A stretch of 37,201 nucleotides of DNA, taken from a virus. Below, piece after piece: positions 1-7,640 of this stretch. The notes under the pieces are model-generated. The model ran no database searches. It saw only the letters and a list, made by a program, of their open reading frames with translations, and was not told the DNA's origin. Numbering within the stretch: position 1 is the first letter of the stretch; each line of letters starts with the position of its first letter. Where the stretch lies: positions 1 through 37,201 of the IMG/VR virus record IMGVR_UViG_3300049225_000354; one strand, given 5' to 3'. The position numbers and the translations under genes are program-made.

Positions 1-1
1 C

Positions 2-427
2 TCATTTTTCTTCTCCAATTTGAATGAACTCTAATAACTCTGCAACCACTTTAAACGGATTGCGTGATCTCACTTCTCGATTGCCAACAACGCAACTAAA
101 ATCACCGTTGTTGTGCCTCTTGACTTTGTACTTGCACTGATCGAACAAGTACCAGTCGGTAGTGAACTCAGCCAGCGGTCGAGACTCACTAACCGATGAA
201 CTCAGAAACTTGATTGCATCCAGCAACACGGGCTGATCAGCAGTGCGGGTTATCCTGCAACCTTCACTTTGCAGTCGAATCGAGTCACCGACTTCACATC
301 CATCAGCAAAGTCACGCAATTCATCGGCATCGTCAGACGCCTCCAATGCAAAGTTAGTCAAATCGTACTCGGACATCTCAGAAGTAAATCCGCGTCCAGT
401 TGTATCTTGAATGAAAAACATTTTCAT
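2..427 (-). CDS. Hypothetical protein, 141 aa
   Basis: I do not recognise this protein. It is acidic and soluble, with no membrane segment or obvious motif. The start is supported by an AGGAGAG ribosome binding site 6 nt before ATG. It overlaps the stop of the upstream gene as ATGA, so it is the last visible member of a four-gene coupled minus-strand operon (1552 to 2). The stop codon lies 2 nt from the window edge. Such clusters of small acidic proteins in phages are often early or accessory genes that act on the host, but nothing here shows a function. Confidence 0.8.
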   Translation of the reverse strand: MKMFFIQDTTGRGFTSEMSEYDLTNFALEASDDADELRDFADGCEVGDSIRLQSEGCRITRTADQPVLLDAIKFLSSSVSESRPLAEFTTDWYLFDQCKYKVKRHNNGDFSCVVGNREVRSRNPFKVVAELLEFIQIGEEK

Positions 428-864
428 CTTGTCTCTCCTGTTGAAGGTGAATGTTGCAAAATAAACGAAAACAGTTCTCGTTTATCGATCAACGCATCAA
501 TGTTGCGTTCATGCATTGGCAACCAACGTGGATGGTAGTCGGGTTCCCCGTTCATGCTATCCCACATGCATTCAATCGTATGTTCGCCAACCCAAATGCA
601 GGGAACATCTGACTTGTCGATCCGAGGTTTGTAACCGTGCATCTGAAGGATGTTCGCGGCATGTTGCATTCGGATGATGTACCCGTGCTGTCGGTAGATC
701 TGCAAGTCTTCCAGCATGCCCCTGCCACGCTCACTGCGATCAATGATGCTGTGGGCAAACTCACCAATCCACTTTGGCGCGTCTAGCACGATGTCCACTA
801 GCATACGCTGCGCCAACGCATTGCGGTTGCATGCGTCCGAAAAGATGGTTTTCAGTTTCTTCAT
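424..864 (-). CDS. Hypothetical protein, 146 aa
   Basis: Unrecognised soluble protein, basic at the N-terminus (MKKLKTIF) and rich in His, Met and Trp in the C-terminal half. It overlaps the next gene by 4 nt (ATGA) and sits 11 nt behind the preceding gene, so it belongs to the same operon. There is no transmembrane helix and no cysteine cluster. Confidence 0.8.
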   Translation of the reverse strand: MKKLKTIFSDACNRNALAQRMLVDIVLDAPKWIGEFAHSIIDRSERGRGMLEDLQIYRQHGYIIRMQHAANILQMHGYKPRIDKSDVPCIWVGEHTIECMWDSMNGEPDYHPRWLPMHERNIDALIDKRELFSFILQHSPSTGETR

Positions 865-875
865 TTCGTTTCTCC

Positions 876-1325
876 CTAGTAAGTTGAAAGATGTTTGAAG
901 TCGATGTCTTCATCATCGGCATGCGATCCTGCCAAACACCAGACGAAACGCAAAAGATTTTCGTCCTCATTTTGCAGTTCACTTTCATCCCACGCACCAA
1001 ATGGTCGCAGGTAATCAGCAGCGGTTTCTTTGCCGGTGAACTCGATTTGAAATGCTTGGATGAATGCTTCACAGTCATCATCGCACTCACCCTGATGCGA
1101 ACACTTCTCAAGTGCTTCCCATAATTCATCAGTCACATCATCTTTACAAACAGTGTAATCCGATCCGCTCACCATCAGTCGATCCATCTTGCCATCGCTG
1201 CGTTTGACGTATCCACCGTTTTTCGCGACGAAGGATTCAGCATCTTTTCTGTCTCTGAACATCCCTGTTATTTGGATGTTTGCTGGATCGTTCTCATGGT
1301 TGTGAGTGATGTACTTAGGTTTCAT
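876..1325 (-). CDS. Hypothetical acidic protein, 149 aa
   Basis: Unrecognised protein. The frame is open further upstream, but ATG at 1325 is chosen because it overlaps the stop of the preceding gene as TAATG and gives the N-terminus MKPKYITHNHENDP. The C-terminal half is strongly acidic with scattered cysteines (KCSHQGECDDDC), which might bind metal, though the spacing is not a standard zinc finger. Confidence 0.75.
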   Translation of the reverse strand: MKPKYITHNHENDPANIQITGMFRDRKDAESFVAKNGGYVKRSDGKMDRLMVSGSDYTVCKDDVTDELWEALEKCSHQGECDDDCEAFIQAFQIEFTGKETAADYLRPFGAWDESELQNEDENLLRFVWCLAGSHADDEDIDFKHLSTY

Positions 1326-1552
1326 TAGTTCAACTCCAGAACTGAATTTTGTCCGAGTGGTGTAACTTCCAGCGACCAATATTCTTGCGAATACGGGATG
1401 CCAGTCGCCTCATGTACAGGCCTGTGGACCGAAATCAATCCAACAGATTCGAGATACTCGAAGTAATCCATCCACTCAGTGAAGTGCATGCCAGCTTCAT
1501 TCCGAGTGCATGCCTGCTGCAACTCCGTGAATGCTTCGCTCATTCGACTCAT
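1325..1552 (-). CDS. Hypothetical protein, 75 aa, first gene of left operon
   Basis: Small unrecognised protein. ATG at 1552 has a good GGAGG site 8 nt upstream; a second in-frame ATG lies three codons in. It is the first gene behind the promoter at 1605-1634 and the attenuator-like hairpin at 1572-1596, and it is coupled to the next gene by TAATG. Confidence 0.75.
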   Translation of the reverse strand: MSRMSEAFTELQQACTRNEAGMHFTEWMDYFEYLESVGLISVHRPVHEATGIPYSQEYWSLEVTPLGQNSVLELN

Positions 1553-1571
1553 TCCGATCCTCCGGTTGGTG

Positions 1572-1596
1572 AAAAAAACTCAGCAGTCGTCTGCTG
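1572..1596 (-). terminator. Attenuator-like intrinsic terminator in the leader
   Basis: Reading the minus strand, CAGCAG-ACGA-CTGCTG forms a 6-bp stem followed after AG by seven T. It lies between the promoter at 1605-1634 and the ribosome binding site of the gene starting at 1552, so a transcript must read through it to express the operon. This suggests attenuation or anti-termination. A similar layout is seen at 33262-33318. Confidence 0.6.
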
Positions 1597-1604
1597 ATCA
1601 CATC

Positions 1605-1634
1605 AATCTATTCGTCATTTCAGATGCTGGTCAA
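1605..1634 (-). promoter_or_regulatory. Sigma70-like promoter A (left operon)
   Basis: On the minus strand: TTGACC at 1634-1629, an 18-bp spacer, and TAGATT at 1610-1605. The -35 lies inside GATTTGCTGTTGAC, which recurs exactly at 33201-33214 and nearly at 13551-13564. It drives the four-gene operon ending at position 2. Confidence 0.6.
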
Positions 1635-1664
1635 CAGCAAATCCGATCCAGCCTAAAACCTGGA

Positions 1665-1690
1665 ACATATCGTCAACTCGCGAGGTATCG
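1665..1690 (-). promoter_or_regulatory. TCGCGA-type upstream motif, copy 1
   Basis: The plus strand reads ACATATCGTCAACTCGCGAG followed by GTATCG. It resembles the 25-bp tandem repeats at 36273-36334 and lies 30 bp upstream of the -35 of promoter A, the same distance as the right-hand copy from promoter E. It is a candidate regulator-binding site. Confidence 0.5.
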
Positions 1691-1740
1691 ATTTCTCAAG
1701 GTTTTTTTCAGGTCGTTTTCCCACACATGGGCAGACGCCA

Positions 1741-1770
1741 AAAAAGCCCCTGATAAGAGGGTGCTTTTTA
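1741..1770 (-). terminator. Intrinsic terminator after HNH gene
   Basis: AAAAAGC(C)CCCT and AGGG(T)GCTTTTT pair around a GATAAG loop with one mismatch. The stem is flanked by A and T tracts, so it can act in both directions. It lies between the stop of the HNH gene at 1815 and promoter A, and so isolates the late operon from the left operon. The GCCCCTGATAA core recurs at 36378. Confidence 0.7.
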
Positions 1771-1814
1771 ACCCAAAAAGTTTGAGAGAAGAGAAGAGTC
1801 AGGCTGAAAGATGA

Positions 1815-2132
1815 TCACTCATCTCGGAGGTCATGCTCTTTACTGAGAGATCCAGTAGAGTGTCGGATCTGATGGCAGTCACGGCACAGGGAAACCAGAT
1901 TAGACCAGACAAGGCGAAGTTCCGGTCTTTCCTCTAGTGGTTTGATGTGGTGAACGTGCTCCGCTGCCGTCACTCTCCCCGCTGCTTCACAGTCAGCACA
2001 GAGTGGGTTGTCGTTCCTGAATCGCTCGGAGAGTCTCCTCCAGCGATGGTCGTAACCTCTCGCGGCAGTCTTGTTGCATTCGTTGCATCGGTCACCACTG
2101 TAATAATGACCCTTGCTGCATATGCGTTTCAT
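1815..2132 (-). CDS. HNH endonuclease, distal copy
   Basis: 105-aa HNH nuclease. A pair of zinc-knuckle cysteines lies at the N-terminus (RCNECNK), then CADCEAAG. The catalytic segment VHHIKPL is followed by SNLVSLCRDCHQIRH, the usual beta-beta-alpha metal finger. Phage HNH proteins of this size assist terminase in cos cleavage or act as free-standing nicking enzymes. Here the gene is not next to terminase but at the far end of the late operon, beside a second HNH gene. It is separated from that gene by a strong hairpin, so it may have lower or independent expression. Confidence 0.88.
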   Translation of the reverse strand: MKRICSKGHYYSGDRCNECNKTAARGYDHRWRRLSERFRNDNPLCADCEAAGRVTAAEHVHHIKPLEERPELRLVWSNLVSLCRDCHQIRHSTGSLSKEHDLRDE

Positions 2133-2160
2133 GACGCACCCAAAATGGACCCCCTACCCC

Positions 2161-2198
2161 TTAAAAAGAGAACCCCTGCCGCAACTACGCGACAGGGG
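2161..2198 (-). terminator. Strong intrinsic terminator between the two HNH genes
   Basis: On the minus strand CCCCTGTCGC and GCGGCAGGGG form a 10-bp stem (one G-T) with loop GTAGTT, followed by TTCTCTTTTT. The stop codon of the upstream HNH gene (2185) lies inside the loop. It is probably the main terminator of the late transcript. Confidence 0.75.
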
Positions 2199-2427
2199 CC
2201 GTGGGGTTTCGATGTAATTCAACGTGGCACTCGCGGCAGACTGGCATGAGGTTGGATCTTACGAACATAAGCTTTGGGTTTACTGCTACTGGGACGATGT
2301 GATGGGTTTCTGTAGCCCCACGCTCTCGCCCTTGTTCTCTGCATATCCTGCACCATGGTTCAGAGTTCCTTACCTTCCTTGAAAGCGTACGCCAAGCCTT
2401 GCCACGTTTGCGTCTAGCCAATTTCAA
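2185..2427 (-). CDS. HNH endonuclease, proximal copy
   Basis: 80-aa HNH nuclease: basic N-terminus (ARRKRGKAWRTL), CRICREQG, catalytic ETHHIVPV, then SNLMPVCRECHVELHRN. The architecture is the same as in the neighbouring gene, so the two are probably paralogues or independent acquisitions. There is no ATG: TTG at 2427 or, better spaced from the GAGAGG site, TTG at 2421 is the likely start. It follows the 211-aa repeat protein by only 9 nt and ends inside a terminator hairpin. Confidence 0.85.
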   Translation of the reverse strand: MKLARRKRGKAWRTLSRKVRNSEPWCRICREQGRERGATETHHIVPVAVNPKLMFVRSNLMPVCRECHVELHRNPTAPVA

Positions 2428-2436
2428 CCTCTCTAT

Positions 2437-3072
2437 TTAATTCAACCACCCACCTTGAGCACAGTCGCTGCCTGCTGGGGGAGTGTATGGTGGGAACTGA
2501 TCGCATGGGTTTGGCTCAACGCATTCTAGGTCACCGTAATACTCCGTCCCGTATGCTCCGTACTGTTCGTCAAGCTTGACGATGCTCGGGTCAGCATGGT
2601 TAAAAACACCAACCATGGGAACATCGCCTACGTTGCCAAATTCAACTCCTGTCAAGACATCTTCAACAGGAGGGTAAACCGGAACAGGAGAACCTGACGA
2701 TTGAAGCGTTCCAACATACTCGGTGCCGTTACTTCCGTAACCAGTCCCAGCAAGCACAACACTAATGACGGGCAACTGAGAATTCCCAGTGAACTGACTG
2801 GTTGATCCATACACGATTCCACTGCGAACCTTGGACTCGTCTGGCATTCCACTGTCTGGATCAAGCGTTCCCGTAAACTGGCTAGAATCGCCGTAGGTGA
2901 TTCCAACCAGTACATCGGTTGTTGCGGGGTATCCCGTGCATGCACCTCCACCGCTGTTCGTTCCTTGGAGCACATTGATTGCGTCACCGTAGACAGGTGC
3001 TGTTGCAAGCACGTCCGAAGTTGCTGGGTAGCTTGCGCTGTAGAACTTCGCAAAGGAATTCACTACTGCCAT
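2437..3072 (-). CDS. Repeat-containing putative tail fibre or surface protein, 211 aa
   Basis: Built from about five degenerate repeats of 30-40 residues around the pattern YP-x-T-x-DVL-x-G-x-x-YG followed by FTGTL (for example TDVLVGITYGDSSQFTGTL). The C-terminus is cysteine- and proline-rich. Such Tyr-Gly and Thr-Gly repeats suggest a beta-rich extended virion protein. Its place next to the 554-aa fibre-like protein and the LamG protein supports a role at the tail tip or capsid surface. ATG has AGGAGAGAG upstream. The exact family is not recognised. Confidence 0.7.
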   Translation of the reverse strand: MAVVNSFAKFYSASYPATSDVLATAPVYGDAINVLQGTNSGGGACTGYPATTDVLVGITYGDSSQFTGTLDPDSGMPDESKVRSGIVYGSTSQFTGNSQLPVISVVLAGTGYGSNGTEYVGTLQSSGSPVPVYPPVEDVLTGVEFGNVGDVPMVGVFNHADPSIVKLDEQYGAYGTEYYGDLECVEPNPCDQFPPYTPPAGSDCAQGGWLN

Positions 3073-3081
3073 CTCTCTCTC

Positions 3082-4746
3082 CTAGCTAATTGTAACACTG
3101 TGAGTGTCGCCCGCACCGTTTGCATAGGTGAACGCCGTTCCGACTGTCACAAGTCCAGTCTGCAACTCAGTGACCGCACCAGCGGCTATAGAGGCAGCGG
3201 TGATTGCGTCATTTTGAAACTCATGAACATCAGCAGCAACGTGATTGCTTCCAGTGACCTGAACAGTACGATGCGTTCCTTGACTTGTTAACAGCCTCTC
3301 TCCAAAAGAACCTGATGCGTAGCTTCCTGAAGTCAGTGCATCCCAGAACTCTTGCGGAGTTGTATCGTTCAAGGCAGCAATCGCCACCCCGTTTGCTGTG
3401 ATCCCTGCGTTATCGGGTGCGACTGTGTTGAATCCGGTCGCTGTTGCCCAGTCTCCTTGATTCTGTTGCAGTTCATTCGTATCTGCGAGTATGGATGCGA
3501 TGCTTGCGTTGTCGGGTGCGAGAGTATTCGCACTATTTGTCCCTCGCATGTCTGTGTTCGTCGTTGTAGTCGCAACGAGTGTGACATTGGCTACCGCATC
3601 AGAAGATGGGTCGAAGTCGTTTAGGTTCGATATGGCGTTGATGATCGTAGTTTGATTCGCCGCAGTAGCGTCTCCACCTCCTCCACCACCGCTCGGTGCG
3701 TTCTCCAGTGCGTTGACCGTGTACTGGTACACCGATCCGTCTAGAACAAGTGCGGTGTCGAGCTTATCAGTAGTAACCTTGATCGAATCGACGACTGTAT
3801 CGACAGTCGCTAACGCAGCTGATGTAGCCAGTGCGCTTACGTCAGCCTTAAATTGATCTTCTCGATTCCCTGACACAAGGTACAGATAGATGGCTTCACT
3901 TGTTAACTGACTTGCAACGGCTCCGGTCGAGGCGTCGATGTCCATTAGATCCCAGTTCCCTGGAATCGAGTTCAGGATGTCGCTTACGTCCTGTGCGTTC
4001 GCAGTAGTGACCGCACTCGTCACCGAACCTACCGCTGTCACGCTCGAAACCACATCCACCGCTGGGTCAAAATCGTTCAGGGCAGAAATACTTGCTGCTG
4101 TTGCGAGCGACGAAACATCAGCTTGACTGGCTGTTCTGCTTGCTGCGTCAGTGCTTACAGACTCGGTCGCAGGATCAAAGTCGTTCAATGATGCGATAGC
4201 GTTGCTGATTGCAGTCTGATTGGCTGCGGTTGCATCGCCTCCACCACCACCCGATACTGCATTGCAATCAAGCTCATTCGCAACCGTGAACACCATTTGA
4301 TCGGTGACAGTTTTGATCGCCGTGATGCTTGTGTTATCAGGCGTAGTTGTGTTCAAGGCAGAGAAGCGTAGTCCAAACGTACCACTGTTGATGTAGCTCA
4401 GGGTTGGTACGTCCCACACTGCTGTAGATACCTCTGCCGAGGTTAGCATTGGCGTAACCACGCACGAAAAGGTATTGACGAACGTGTCGCTACTGATAGT
4501 AGCTTCTTCCTCAAAGTGAAACTGATCTCCTACGGATGGAGTGCTTGGTTGCGCCGAACAATCATAGGTTCCAGTTGTCGATGCCCGTTTTGTAATTGTT
4601 ACCGATGTTGAATCAGCCGCACCGTTTTTTCGCACACTTACACTTGGCGTTGAGTCCGCATTGATCAACTGACCGTTGCTGTCGTAGGTATTCATGACCC
4701 AATACAGCGTTTCGTTTTGGAGTAGTTGCGTTGGTCGATTGCTCAT
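3082..4746 (-). CDS. Putative tail fibre / baseplate protein with internal repeats, 554 aa
   Basis: Low-complexity protein rich in Ser, Thr, Ala, Asn and Asp. The N-terminal 120 residues look like a beta-sandwich domain (NETLYWVMNTYDSNGQL; TKRASTTGTYDCS). After this come long stretches with two near-identical Gly-rich modules (SGGGGGDATAANQT followed by LNDFDP) near residues 170 and 360. VWDVPTLSYINSGTFGLRF and FWDALTSGSYASGSFGERL resemble the AVWDA-GTFGE motifs known from phage fibre and baseplate proteins. It starts ATGA-overlapped with the LamG gene. It is probably a trimeric receptor-binding or fibre protein. Confidence 0.65.
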   Translation of the reverse strand: MSNRPTQLLQNETLYWVMNTYDSNGQLINADSTPSVSVRKNGAADSTSVTITKRASTTGTYDCSAQPSTPSVGDQFHFEEEATISSDTFVNTFSCVVTPMLTSAEVSTAVWDVPTLSYINSGTFGLRFSALNTTTPDNTSITAIKTVTDQMVFTVANELDCNAVSGGGGGDATAANQTAISNAIASLNDFDPATESVSTDAASRTASQADVSSLATAASISALNDFDPAVDVVSSVTAVGSVTSAVTTANAQDVSDILNSIPGNWDLMDIDASTGAVASQLTSEAIYLYLVSGNREDQFKADVSALATSAALATVDTVVDSIKVTTDKLDTALVLDGSVYQYTVNALENAPSGGGGGGDATAANQTTIINAISNLNDFDPSSDAVANVTLVATTTTNTDMRGTNSANTLAPDNASIASILADTNELQQNQGDWATATGFNTVAPDNAGITANGVAIAALNDTTPQEFWDALTSGSYASGSFGERLLTSQGTHRTVQVTGSNHVAADVHEFQNDAITAASIAAGAVTELQTGLVTVGTAFTYANGAGDTHSVTIS

Positions 4747-5450
4747 CTTATTCTGCCTTGCTGCTGTCCTGAAAACCTTGAACTAATGAATGGGCTATAC
4801 GATCCTGTTGCTTCCGGTTCGTATCCTCGCCCTGACGCGAGCAACGCGATATCAGTGCTAGACAGCACTGAATCAAACACGCGAAAGTCGTCGATTAACC
4901 CTTCGTAACCGTACCGGCCTAAGTACAAATCTGAATTACCAATGCTATAAGTCCCTGCTGACCTTGTGTCGAACTCCTTCGTTCCATCCACCCAAAGCTC
5001 GGTCTGCCCGCTATTTGATCGGTCATAGGTGAACAAAACATGCTGCCACGTTTCGTCGGTCATTTCGCCTGCCTCCAGCAGTGAGTCACTGTAGCCTACC
5101 TGGAAAACATCGTATGGAATGCCTTGGCAGAGCGCAAAGCTTTCGTCGCTGCTGTTTCCCGCATAGAGCATGCCTTGCGTGTCACCTGTGTCGTAAGCGT
5201 AGATCCACAGTGAAATCGTATAAGAGTCAGACGATGTGATACCAATGTCTGAAAAAGAAATGTAGTCACCGTTGTACCCACTATTGGGAAACGAAAAGGC
5301 GTGCGTTCCACTAGCACCGGTCGCGGATACTACCGACATGCTTCCGTTGCTTGTTCCGTCATTTGCATCGCCAGACAGATCGTCATACGGATCTGCTTGG
5401 TCTAGCGTTGGGCAAAGCCAGCATACCTCTGTTCCGATTCCAGTTGGCAT
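4743..5450 (-). CDS. LamG / concanavalin-like lectin domain protein, 235 aa
   Basis: Contains one LamG (laminin G-3-like) jelly roll: DYISFSDIG, SYTISLWIYAYD, WQHVLFTYDRS, ELWVDGTKEF, YLGRYGYEGLIDDFRVFDSVLS, the classic order of strands for glycan-binding phage decoration or fibre proteins. ATG at 5450 (MPTGIGTEV) is chosen because AAGGA precedes it and the upstream gene stops at 5461; the frame is open further upstream. It probably binds host surface polysaccharide together with the next gene. Confidence 0.75.
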   Translation of the reverse strand: MPTGIGTEVCWLCPTLDQADPYDDLSGDANDGTSNGSMSVVSATGASGTHAFSFPNSGYNGDYISFSDIGITSSDSYTISLWIYAYDTGDTQGMLYAGNSSDESFALCQGIPYDVFQVGYSDSLLEAGEMTDETWQHVLFTYDRSNSGQTELWVDGTKEFDTRSAGTYSIGNSDLYLGRYGYEGLIDDFRVFDSVLSSTDIALLASGRGYEPEATGSYSPFISSRFSGQQQGRIR

Positions 5451-5460
5451 TTCTATTCCT

Positions 5461-5673
5461 TCAGCCTTTAGTGTTTTTTTGCTCGGCCAAAGCTTTCCAT
5501 ATTTCGAGCCTGTCCTGCTGACAATCCTCAGCAAGTTTTTCTGCGCGTTCCAAGCGTGCTTCAGTCACGCCAAGATGTTTCATTGTTTGCCTCCACAACA
5601 CGGTGATGGCTCCCGACATTCCTGTGATTGCTGTAGCCAGCAAGCCTAGTGTCGTTGGATCTGGGGTCGTCAT
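5461..5673 (-). CDS. Holin-like small membrane protein, 70 aa
   Basis: One hydrophobic segment (about residues 8-26, LGLLATAITGMSGAITVLW) is followed by a charged amphipathic coiled-coil tail (EARLERAEKLAEDCQQDRLEIWKAL). The start ATG at 5673 overlaps the preceding stop as ATGA. The size, single membrane helix and position after other membrane proteins and a protease fit a holin or XhlA-like lysis accessory protein. A structural membrane role is also possible. Confidence 0.55.
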   Translation of the reverse strand: MTTPDPTTLGLLATAITGMSGAITVLWRQTMKHLGVTEARLERAEKLAEDCQQDRLEIWKALAEQKNTKG

Positions 5674-6077
5674 CGCTTTACCTCTGCTGCTTTCCTTAGC
5701 CAACTAAAAAATGCCCCACGGTTGCTGTATCCTGTTCTCGAACCAACGACTCGACCACCAAGCTTAATGTCAAAGCTGGGAGTTGGTCTGCCGTCAGGTG
5801 AGCATTTGGTGACGCGCCACCCAGCATTCCTGAGCGGGGTCACGCATTCCCTTTCAAATGCCTTGCATGGAGGGCATCCGTCTTGGCTTGTGAAGACGAC
5901 TTCGGAAGTAAGGTCTACTTCTTCTTCGATGATTAAAGGCTTTTCGACCTCAAGCAGTTCAATGTCGTCAACCTGTTTTTTATATTTTCTCTCAGCAACT
6001 GTTGCGCTCGACATGATCGAAAGAACAACAATGGTCGCTGCTCCGTAAAGGAGGAAGTCAAAAATCTTTGCAGTCAT
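5670..6077 (-). CDS. Membrane-anchored thioredoxin-like protein, 135 aa
   Basis: The N-terminal hydrophobic helix (about 5-25) is a signal anchor, followed by an acidic linker and a thioredoxin-like domain with the CxxC motif DGCPPCKAFE near residue 70. A cis-proline-like segment (RPTPSFDIKLGG) and terminal strand (GYSNRGAFFSWL) follow. The CPPC site suggests periplasmic thiol-disulfide exchange. ATG at 6077 is chosen by its TGATG overlap with the protease gene. The partner is unknown. Because the next gene encodes a cysteine protease whose active thiol must be kept reduced, functional pairing is a reasonable inference. Confidence 0.65.
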   Translation of the reverse strand: MTAKIFDFLLYGAATIVVLSIMSSATVAERKYKKQVDDIELLEVEKPLIIEEEVDLTSEVVFTSQDGCPPCKAFERECVTPLRNAGWRVTKCSPDGRPTPSFDIKLGGRVVGSRTGYSNRGAFFSWLRKAAEVKR

Positions 6078-6823
6078 CAAATTACCTTTGCTGATTTAAT
6101 CGCGACATATTCTTGAGCGATGCAGTTACGGCTACCCTTTTCCCAAAGAACCTGCATTCCATCACCGGACCAATTCTTTCCCCAAGAGTTTACGATTAGA
6201 ATTCCGTATCCTTTTTTCTTTTCGTAAACGCCCTTGATACCTAAGACCAAGTGACCCCACCAACTTAAGCCGAGGGTCACTGGTGAGCAGTCAGGTGCAA
6301 TCAAAGCACTAAAAGCAGTTTCAAAGTCCCTGCTCGGGATCTCTTCATATTCTGCGATACCGTACTTTTGAGCCGACTGCTTGACTGTCGATCTATTTGA
6401 TTGACTGCGTGAGATCAATGCTTCTGGAAAGACTTGAACGGTAGGTATTCCATGCTCTTGCACTGCTTGAACTGCCTGCATTGCCCATCCACCAACATTG
6501 CGGTAACCCTTGTACAACTGAGCGGGGTAGCTTGCAGAAAGATGCAATGGTGGTGACTCATCGTAACCGGACTGAGCAAGTGCAACCGCTACTCCTTGAA
6601 CCAAGCCAAAGCACCAGCAGTAGTTTGTTTTTGACTGGCTAAGAATCGGACAATTTGCAGACTTAAGTGTATGCCAAGGTGAGCAGTCGCGTTTGTCCTG
6701 CTCGCGTATCATGTCACGCCAGACATCTCTTGGGTACTTCTCCCCTGAGAATTCTGGGACCACCGATGCAAACGGTTCTGCATCAAAGTCCCTATTGATA
6801 AAGCCAGTACCAAACTCGCTCAC
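6077..6823 (-). CDS. Papain-like (C1 family) cysteine protease, 248 aa
   Basis: The catalytic triad of a papain-fold peptidase can be read. The active Cys lies in TNYCWCFGLV (around residue 70) with an upstream Gln (LSQSKTN) for the oxyanion hole. The His is in LSWWGHLVLG and the Asn in VNSWGKNWSGDG near residue 220. No signal peptide is visible. GTG start overlapping the upstream stop (GTGA). Among membrane and holin-like genes, where a phage normally has its endolysin, it could be a lysis enzyme attacking a protein-rich envelope, or a virion-associated or host-directed protease. No other endolysin (lysozyme, amidase) is visible in the window. Confidence 0.8.
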   Translation of the reverse strand: MSEFGTGFINRDFDAEPFASVVPEFSGEKYPRDVWRDMIREQDKRDCSPWHTLKSANCPILSQSKTNYCWCFGLVQGVAVALAQSGYDESPPLHLSASYPAQLYKGYRNVGGWAMQAVQAVQEHGIPTVQVFPEALISRSQSNRSTVKQSAQKYGIAEYEEIPSRDFETAFSALIAPDCSPVTLGLSWWGHLVLGIKGVYEKKKGYGILIVNSWGKNWSGDGMQVLWEKGSRNCIAQEYVAIKSAKVI

Positions 6824-7263
6824 TTCGCACCAACCCTTTCTCTAAACTCAGAAACAGAAGAAGGTGCATTAAACGACTTTGAATTACCAGAGTCATCCAT
6901 GACTGCTATGCATGGTGACTTAGACTCGTATTTAAGAAAAAGCTTCTGCAACCATTCGGGCGATCCAGATATCTCACCAGGTGCATCGTCAATGACTCGA
7001 AACTTAATACCTCGCTGGTCAGCAATCTCATCGAGCACTGGGCTAGATGCCGTGTATTGTTGATCAGCAGTCATATCAGGTGACTTGATGAGCAGAACAG
7101 AAGTGGCAGACAGAACCTGATCACCCCTGTCCTTGCTTGGAAACCACTGGTCAAGATACCCAGAGTCCCATGCGACGAATGCCAACGCAGCAAACAAGAC
7201 AATAGAAACCCTGTTGTCGCAAGAACTGCAAGCAGCACCTGGTGAAGATCTTATGTCTATCAC
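6820..7263 (-). CDS. Membrane-anchored protein with possible thioredoxin-like fold, 147 aa
   Basis: The N-terminal region has one hydrophobic segment (VSIVLFAALAFVAW, about residues 19-32). The rest reads like a thioredoxin fold without an active CxxC: VLLIKSPDMT, IKFRVIDDAPG, SPCIAVMDDSG, SVSEFRERV. GTG start overlapping the previous stop as GTGA. It lies between a two-helix membrane protein and the papain-like protease and is probably part of the same envelope-directed cassette. The fold assignment is tentative. Confidence 0.55.
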   Translation of the reverse strand: MIDIRSSPGAACSSCDNRVSIVLFAALAFVAWDSGYLDQWFPSKDRGDQVLSATSVLLIKSPDMTADQQYTASSPVLDEIADQRGIKFRVIDDAPGEISGSPEWLQKLFLKYESKSPCIAVMDDSGNSKSFNAPSSVSEFRERVGAK

Positions 7264-7640
7264 TCGCCCCCCCCTTCCAAGCTTTTAAGACGCTTGTCTA
7301 GGTCGTTGAGGACACTAAGAAGCTTATCTACATCCACTGCATCCTCGGACGTTCCCGAAACCTTTTTCGGCAGCCTTTTCTTAACTGCATCAACGCTCCA
7401 CTCAGCAAGTGGTTTCAAAATTCCAGTCACTACCCCAATACTGAGAATGCCAATCAATTGCACTGCACTGACCAGACTTGTCAAAAACAAGGTAGCCAAA
7501 GAAACGCTTTCCATACCTTCAGGAGGTTCGTCGTTGAACAAGAACGCAAAGAAGTTGTTGCTGAATAGGAAATACACTAATGCCAATGTTCCGCATCCAG
7601 CAATAAACTGAGCACTTTTGTTTTTCTTCAATTCATCCAT
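7260..7640 (-). CDS. Two-helix membrane protein, 126 aa
   Basis: Two hydrophobic stretches (FIAGCGTLALVYFLFSNNFFAFLF; LATLFLTSLVSAVQLIGILSIGVVTGIL) are followed by a basic patch and a C-terminal coiled coil (DKLLSVLNDLDKRLKSLEG). ATG at 7640 (MDELKKN) is chosen over a longer frame because it overlaps the upstream stop by 8 nt. Holin or membrane-scaffold function is possible. It is coupled to both neighbours. Confidence 0.6.
   Translation of the reverse strand: MDELKKNKSAQFIAGCGTLALVYFLFSNNFFAFLFNDEPPEGMESVSLATLFLTSLVSAVQLIGILSIGVVTGILKPLAEWSVDAVKKRLPKKVSGTSEDAVDVDKLLSVLNDLDKRLKSLEGGGE

Noticed and set aside
5272-5649. Plus-strand ORF of 125 aa with Cys/His pattern
   Set aside because: Antisense to LamG and holin-like genes; the cysteine pattern comes from codon complement.
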